From NCBI RefSeq assembly GCF_030272615.1, contig NC_081413.1:102694239-102758238 (forward strand): DNA of 64,000 nucleotides. The letters run 5' to 3'. Position 1 is the first letter of the stretch, and every line of letters starts with the position of its first letter. Shown here piece by piece: positions 58,427 to 64,000 of the stretch. The translations under genes were made by a program, and so were the position numbers. The stretch is from Cryptomeria japonica (lineage: Eukaryota; Streptophyta; Pinopsida; Cupressales; Cupressaceae). The notes under the pieces were generated by a model. It saw only the letters and a list, made by a program, of their open reading frames with translations. It ran no database searches and was not told where the DNA came from.

Positions 58427-58640
58427 ACAAGCTGATATGGGTTGGAAACTTGAGTTGTTTTACAAGCTAATATGGGTTGGAAACTTGAGTTGTTTTACAA
58501 GCTGATATGGGTGGGAAACTTGATTTGTTTTACAAGTTTATGTGATGTGGAGACTTGAGTTGTTTTACAAGTTTTGATATGGTTTTTGAAAACTTGAGTT
58601 GTGTTACAAGCTGATATGGAATGATATGATGTGGAACTTG
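58427..58640. repeat. 35-bp tandem repeat in the intron, about six units
   Basis: ACAAGCTGATATGGGTTGGA begins at 58,427, 58,462, 58,497, 58,532, 58,567 and, with four extra bases, 58,606. Confidence 0.85.
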
Positions 58641-60690
58641 ATTAGTTTTTTTGCAAATTGTTTCATGTTTTTGATGTGATTTTGATTCTGATATCTTTGT
58701 TTTGATGTGGAAACTAATATTGGACTCGTTTTGCTTTTGACAGGAGCGATTGGGAGTTGTGCAGTCATGAGAGCAGTTTCCTAGACCTTGGGCATTGATT
58801 CCACGATTGGCACAGGTTGACCTAGATGTGATAGAGAGATGTGGCTTATCATTTTTGTTAGATATGCCTCGGTTCATTGTGAACTGGGGTCTACTTACAG
58901 CGCTCGCTGAGAGGTGGCACAGTGATATGAACACCTTTCACTTTGCTACTGGTGAGGTGAGAGTCACTCCAGAGGACTATTATAGGATTTTGAGGATTCC
59001 CGTAGCAGGTACTTTATTGCCGTACGAGCAGACTGAGGAGGGTGGGACTGAGGCACTATGGCGTATTTTCCATGATGAGATAGTGTGTGGGTATGAGATC
59101 CCATGGTAGTAGTTCTTGGATCTAGACTATGCACCTCTCTCATCAGTATTAGCAGGTTTCATGGGTGGATTCCTTTGTCCTGATCATAGGTCAAAGGGAT
59201 TCTCTGTGGGTTGGGGATTGGTTCTCGAGGAGATGGTGACCCAGGGCCGCAGGTTTGCTTGGGGATCAGCCATGTTAGCCCACTTGTATAAGGACCTTCA
59301 TGAGGTTGTGTATCTGGGTTACAACAGTTTGTCAGCTGGCATGACATTTTTACAGGTATGGTGTTGGGAGCATATTCCAGCAGTGAGACCACTGGTGGAC
59401 AGAGACAGGCCTACTGGGTGGGCATATGCTTATGGTTATAGGGGTCTAGTTGTCCAGCATAAGCTAGGCAAACTGGAGCATTGGAGGAGGGTTCTGGATG
59501 ATATAGATATGGTCATCTGGCGACCATATATAGATTGTGAGGTTTGGGCAGAGGATGGGCTAGAGATGCCTTTTGTGTTTATGAGCCAGTTTTTGATAGG
59601 GCGGACACCCTTTGTGATAGAGAGATTCCAGGTAGGGAGAGTTTTGAGGTAGTATGGTCGGCAGCAGGGTATACCACAGGGGATCTGCTTGTATGCACGC
59701 CGGAGACAGGACATACCAGATTGGGGTCCTACTATTGATAGCAGAGCAGCTGTAGAGGAGTTCTCCAGCTTAGCGGGTCAGATATGGGACTATGCTCTCG
59801 AGATACTAGATGCAGGGATGACCCATGAGTTTGCTGGTTTGTTTGCAGCTCGTGCTATGGCCAGGATATCAGATCCTGAGGAGATGCGGCAGGCCTTCAA
59901 TGATGATGATGAGGATGTTGGGGGAGATGGTGATGATGGAGATGATGGAGGCAGAGGAGGACAACGGGGGAGAGGATATCAGGGGAGGAGAGGAGACAAG
60001 GGTAGAGATGGGGGAGGTCGGGTGGAGAGAGCAGTTCATCAAGCTGTGATGGACAGAGGGAGAGGAGGGTTGGCGATTGGTGCAGGGGAGGAGGGGAGAG
60101 TGGGAGAGGTGATGGCAGTGGTGGGAGGGATGGATGAGTGGAGGTGGCCAGCACAGAGGAGGAGGACTGATGAGTTACCACCACCAGCACCTAGGACAGG
60201 CAGAGGGATAGGGGGTACCCCTTCATAGGTGCCCCTACGGGTCCGAGTCCCAACACATGTGGAGGATGCTTAGATCAGGACTCTGCAGTTGACAGTTCAG
60301 CAGTTGCAGGCACAACTATTGATGCAGCAGCGTCAGATTACTCAGTTGACTCTAGAGCGAGATACAGAGATAGAGTGGCGCGGTCAAGTGGAGGAGCTGG
60401 TAGCTAGCATTCAGAGAGCGGCTGTAGGGGGCCCGATGAGAGATATCATGAGAGAGCTATCCTCAAGAGTGAGGGAGGTGAAGTATTATCGATGCCATTA
60501 TGAGGATGTCGTGCCCAGGGAGCGCAGAATGCAGAGCTTCATGTAGGCGAGATTGAGTCGATCTCGAGAGACTAGGATACAGTCAAAGAGTAGAGGCATG
60601 ACGGGGCCCTCGAGATAGGATCCTCCTGGAGATCCAGGAGCTGGGACATCAGCTGCAAGACCATCCCCCTCAGGAGATAGTCATACTTGA

Positions 60691-62084
60691 GAGACAATGT
60701 CTCTATTGTATTTTTAGATCATTGTTTTGTGCTAGGCACAGACATGACAGATTTTGTACATTTTGGATCATTTTTGATATATATAGATGACACCATTTTC
60801 CTTGATCATGTGATGTGTTATGGATGCATGTTCTATATGCTCTTTCTTTTCTTTATGATGATGCAATGCTTAGATAGATGATATGATGCATGATGTATGA
60901 TTTGATATGCTGTGAGATGTATGATAATGATAATGATGTGAGATGTATCTTGAAAATGAGATGTATGATTTGATATGCAAAATGATATGCAACTACTTGT
61001 AAAATGATATGCAACTATTTGTAAAATGATATGCAACTACTTGTAAAATGATATGCAACTATTTTTAAAATGATATGCAACTATTTTTAAAATGATATGC
61101 AACTATTTTTTTTTGGAGCATCCTCATTTTGCATTTGTCATCCCGATATAACCATATGTTATTTTGCTTTTGATAAAGGTATCATCATTGAGCATTGATT
61201 TAGTTGGGATATGTTGAAAATTTATACAAGCATAATGGTATAATTGAACCATAATGACCTGAGAAAAATTTACATGATGTTTGATTTTGCAAGATAGCAC
61301 AAGTGTTAAGGTATAATTGAACCAGGATGACCAACGTGTGGATTGCATATAAATAGACAAGATTAAACCATTTGTATGCGTAAAGTGGAATCATGTCTTC
61401 AGTGATATTCGATGTATCACGTCTCAAGACAAGTATTTACACAGTACAAGTGATCGCCTCACAGACAGAAGACTAAGAAAATATTGGAGTTTCCCCATGA
61501 TCTCTAGCTTTTGAAGCGTTAGTGAGAAAATGTAGAGAATCCAATAATTTAAAAAGTTCAAATGCAAAAATAGTCAAGACTTGATGCGATAATGCAACAT
61601 TTAGTACTTCAGAAAATCATCCATCTTAGAATTTTTGTTGTTCCTTGTTTTAGTGATCCAATGTTTTGCTCTGCGATGGAGTGAAGTTTTTGGTTGTTGG
61701 ATGTGATGTTTCTGAGTTTTGCAAATAGTCTTGATGTCTTGAATGTGTTGCAAGTTTTGATGATTTATTGCCCCTAGCTGAGTGTACCTCTTGATGCGGA
61801 TGTGCAGTGATTACCAAGCCATGGTAAAATGTGGTGAGAGGATATATGGATAAACCAGGATAGTGACTACGCTAAGTATGTCCTGACTGGATTTTTGCTA
61901 AGTGTCGGGCGATGGCCGATAGTACTTTACTGTAAGTGTATAGATATAGATGAAGGAGCTATTCTTTCACAATAGCGCCTGTTACCAGGTTTTCACCAGT
62001 TGCTTTTATTGTACCTTTTTATTTGCTTTTTCTTTGCTTTTTTGATTTTTTTTGGTTTTTTGCTTTTTCCGTGCATTAGGCTAC
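60691..62084. other. spacer between convergent PMD gene and pol
   Basis: No coding frame. T-rich runs (62,030-62,070) just beyond the pol stop, and a 22-bp array at 60,978, are the only features. Both genes would end transcription here. Confidence 0.5.
60978..61110. repeat. 22-bp tandem repeat, six units
   Basis: ATGATATGCAACTA occurs at 60,982, 61,004, 61,026, 61,048, 61,070 and 61,092, an exact 22-base period. Units differ mainly at CTTG versus TTTT. Confidence 0.88.
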
Positions 62085-64000
62085 TCAAGTGTAGTATTTC
62101 TTCAGATGAATGTTGTTAGTTGGTTCATTGAGCACATCTCCTTCTGAGGTTGTAAGCTGATAAGCACCTGATCCATAGACTGATATGATGACATAGGGAC
62201 CCAACTAGTTAGGTTCAAACTTCCCTTTCTTTTCTCGATCTTGTTGATTTCTTGTATTTTCTTTGAGGACTAGGTCACCAACCTTGAAGTTGCGAGGGAT
62301 GACCTTGTTGTTGTAGCTTCTGCACATGCGTTGCTGATATGCTTTGAGATGAGTGTAACCATGCTGACGTCTTTCATCTAATAGTTCTAGTTCTTGCAGT
62401 TGGTTGACTCGATACTCTTCATCTGGAACTAAGCCTTTTAGAGATACTCTGAGAGATGAAATTTCCACCTCCAGTGGTAAAATAGCTTCAGATCCATAGA
62501 CCAATGAGAAAGGTGTGGCTCCTGTAGGTGTACGGATGCTGGTTCTGTATGCCCAAAGTGCTGGATTGAGTTGTATATGCCAATCTTTGCCTACATCATT
62601 TATTGTTTTCTTGAGAATTTTTAGTATTGTTTTGTTGGATGCTTCTGCTTGACCATTCCCCTGGGGGTAGTAGGGTGTAGAGAACCGATGTTGTATTTTG
62701 AATTGCTCACATAGTTCTCGGACATCTTGGTTTTTGAATGGTCATCCATTATCGGTGATGATGGAACTTGGAATACCATATCTACAGATCAAATAGTTCA
62801 GGATAAAAGACGCAATCTGTTTTCCTGTTACTGTGGTCATGGGGACTGCTTCTATCCATTTGGTAAAGTATTTTGTGGCAGTTATAATGAACTTGTGTCC
62901 ATTTGAAGATGAAGGATGAATTTTGCCAACCAAATCTAGTCCCCACTGACAAAAGGGCCAGGATATTGTAAATGGCTGCAGTTCCTGTGCTGGTGCATGT
63001 ATCAGATTGCCATGGATCTGGCATTTAGGACACTTCTTCGCGAAGTGGTGAGAATATTTCTCCATTGTAGACCAGTAGTATCCCATCCTTAGAAGCTTTT
63101 TAGCAAGAGTAGTCCCACTTGAATGTGTTCGACAAATACCTTCGTGAAGCTCATCTAAAGCAGAATCAGATTCATTCCGATCAAGGCAACGAAGAAGAGT
63201 ACCATCTAGACATCGATGGTACAAAGTATCAGCAATAAGGGTATAACGAGTGGCTTGTCGGATAAAATTACGTTTTTGATTACGAGATAAGTCAATGGGT
63301 AGGATATTGTTCTTTAGATAATCATATATCGGTCCATACAAAGGAGAATCCGAACTGGTTAAGGCATAGACAACATGGGATTCAGAGTGGTTATAGGCTG
63401 GGAGAATAGTTGCTCTACCAGGAACTCATAACGACTCTTTTGCTCTGGAATTTGTAGTAATAAAGTGATAGTAGCCATGGCATCGGTTGCTTTATTGTTC
63501 AACCTTGGTATTTGCTCGAAGGTGATGTGTACAAAATACTGTTTGAAGTCATCCACCATTCGCTTGTAGGGTAGTAGCTTTTCATCCTTTGTCTTATAGT
63601 CGTTGTTGATTTGATTGACGACTAGTTGTGAATCTCCATAGACCATTAACTCTATGATTTTCCATTCTACTGCCATTTTGATGCCTATAACCAATGCCTC
63701 ATATTCAGCCACATTATTTGTGCATGGGAACATAAGCTGATATGATCTTGGTATAGTGTGTCCTTCAAGAGTGATGGAGAGAATGCCAACACCTGAACCA
63801 TGTTGGGTGTAGGATCCGTCAAAGTATAGGGTCCATTGTGTGGTAGAAATAGCAAGAATGTCCCTGTCCAGAAATTCAATCTCCATTGTTTGTTTTCCTG
63901 GTAGCGGTGCTTCAGCTAGTTGATCTGCAATTGCTTGTCCTTTGATAGCTCTTTGTTCTGTGTATTGGATGTCAAATTCACTGAGAATCTTGACCCATTT
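62085..64000 (-). pseudogene. Tat-lineage Pol C-terminus: RNase H end, second RNase H, integrase
   Basis: From the window edge: the end of the first RNase H (KGQAIADQLAEAP), then a complete second RNase H (WTLYFDGSYTQHGSGVGIL; NNVAEYEAL; VYGDSQLVVNQI, about 63,840-63,460) with its acidic residues kept. The integrase zinc region follows (HEGICRTHSSG ... CPKCQ) and the core with WGLDLVGKI, IITDNG and PQGNGQAEASNKT, so both Asp and the Glu are visible. It ends LHLKKYYT-like (NIHLKKYYT) at TGA 62,085-62,087. Breaks: one frameshift near 63,400, TGA at 62,742-62,744 and TAG near 62,206, where Trp is usual (FEPN-stop-LGPYV). The TAG is a CAG-to-CTA-type change on the opposite strand. Mildly decayed compared with the chromovirus. 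Confidence 0.88.

Larger units (their letters stand above)
57616..58743 (+). other. intron of the PMD gene (1,128 bases)
   Basis: GT...AG ends as above, T-rich before the acceptor. It carries two repeat arrays. Confidence 0.55.
57541..60690 (+). pseudogene. plant mobile domain (PMD) gene, antisense in the Tat element, one intron, TAG stops
   Basis: Exon 1 is 57,541-57,615 (25 codons from MPIPYSTHRF) with donor CCG/GTAACT. Exon 2 is 58,744-60,690 after acceptor TTTTGACAG, phase 0, ending at TGA. The PMD core is clear: GLSFLLDMPRF, then LLTALAERWHSDMNTFHF, VTPEDYYRILRIPVAG, then a long helical part with WGLVLEEM and LVWCWEHIP-like aromatic residues (LQVWCWEHIPAV) to about 59,650. An acidic Asp/Gly-Arg-rich linker (59,900-60,120) and a Gln-rich coiled coil (60,280-60,530) follow. 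Host PMD proteins (MAIN, MAIL1) act in chromatin silencing; many others are transposon-borne. Premature stops: TGA 58,768; TAG 59,107, 59,110, 59,650, 60,226, 60,271, 60,544, 60,616. There is no frameshift across 1.95 kb. Confidence 0.75.
57113..64000 (-). mobile_element. Ty3/Gypsy element of Tat lineage, 3' part
   Basis: The minus strand carries, from the window edge leftward, the RNase H end, a second RNase H, integrase, a pol stop at 62,085, a 1.4-kb spacer, an antisense PMD gene and a polypurine tract at 57,127-57,113. A second RNase H downstream of the first is diagnostic of the Tat group, and an antisense extra ORF between pol and the 3' LTR is known from some members (for example Grande). 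The 5' half is outside the window. Confidence 0.8.

Noticed and set aside
59544-60190. Overlapping frames inside the PMD exon on both strands
   Set aside because: They arise from the low-complexity Asp/Gly/Arg segment and lack the continuous PMD pattern of the main frame.
52025-60690. Genome-wide reassignment of TAG to glutamine
   Set aside because: Copy C has CAG where copy A has TAG, the Copia and chromovirus frames also carry TGA and TAA stops, and no plant nuclear genome is known to reassign TAG; methylation-linked decay is simpler.

Overview
The window is nuclear DNA from a seed plant with a large, repeat-choked genome. A gymnosperm (conifer-like) host is my inference from the many layers of old, heavily mutated retroelements and the near absence of host genes; no marker proves the lineage. 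Almost everything recognisable is a retrotransposon or a relic of one. The only good host-gene signal is two exons of a bHLH-type transcription factor ending in an ACT-like domain (39,096-39,544, minus strand).

Layout. 1-2,652: the 3' part of a LINE (RNase H, then a long 3' region). 2,697-8,255: a tandemly duplicated block carrying two copies of a LINE-linked ORF ('ORF3') on the minus strand; the second copy is interrupted by a 1,033-bp solo LTR with TG...CA ends and a CTAGT target duplication. 11.9-16.7 kb: a very decayed plus-strand Ty3/Gypsy element of Tat type (protease and second RNase H relics). It is interrupted by a 2.4-kb LINE with a 14-bp target duplication and by a 344-bp TRIM element with 138-bp LTRs. 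20,514-26,435: a minus-strand Ty1/Copia element with a full 5' LTR, a 34-bp stub of the 3' LTR and a 261-bp tandem duplication in RNase H. 30,770-37,382: a complete minus-strand Ty3/Gypsy chromovirus (973-bp LTRs, CTAAT duplication), dead at several catalytic residues. 37.4-45.7 kb: mostly featureless DNA, a 143-bp tandem repeat, the bHLH exons and two unrecognised ORFs. 48,465-57,112: a probable LTR split in two by a complete plus-strand non-autonomous Copia-type element (49,700-56,277, TTGTC duplication). That element has an intact Gag-like ORF and, in place of pol, a long second ORF of unknown function. 57,113-64,000: the 3' part of a minus-strand Tat-lineage Ty3/Gypsy element. Between its pol and its polypurine tract it carries, in antisense, an intron-containing gene with its own TATA box that encodes a plant mobile domain (PMD) protein.

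Two themes join the regions. First, three different retroelement classes (LINE, non-autonomous Copia, Tat Gypsy) each carry an extra, non-replicative ORF with a globular N-terminal domain and a long charged or low-complexity tail. Second, the coding frames decay mainly by C-to-T change. In the Copia ORF2 and the PMD gene together, 13 of 14 premature stops are TAG and most sit where glutamine CAG would be expected, while frames stay open for kilobases. Cytosine methylation at CAG (CHG) sites followed by deamination explains this best.
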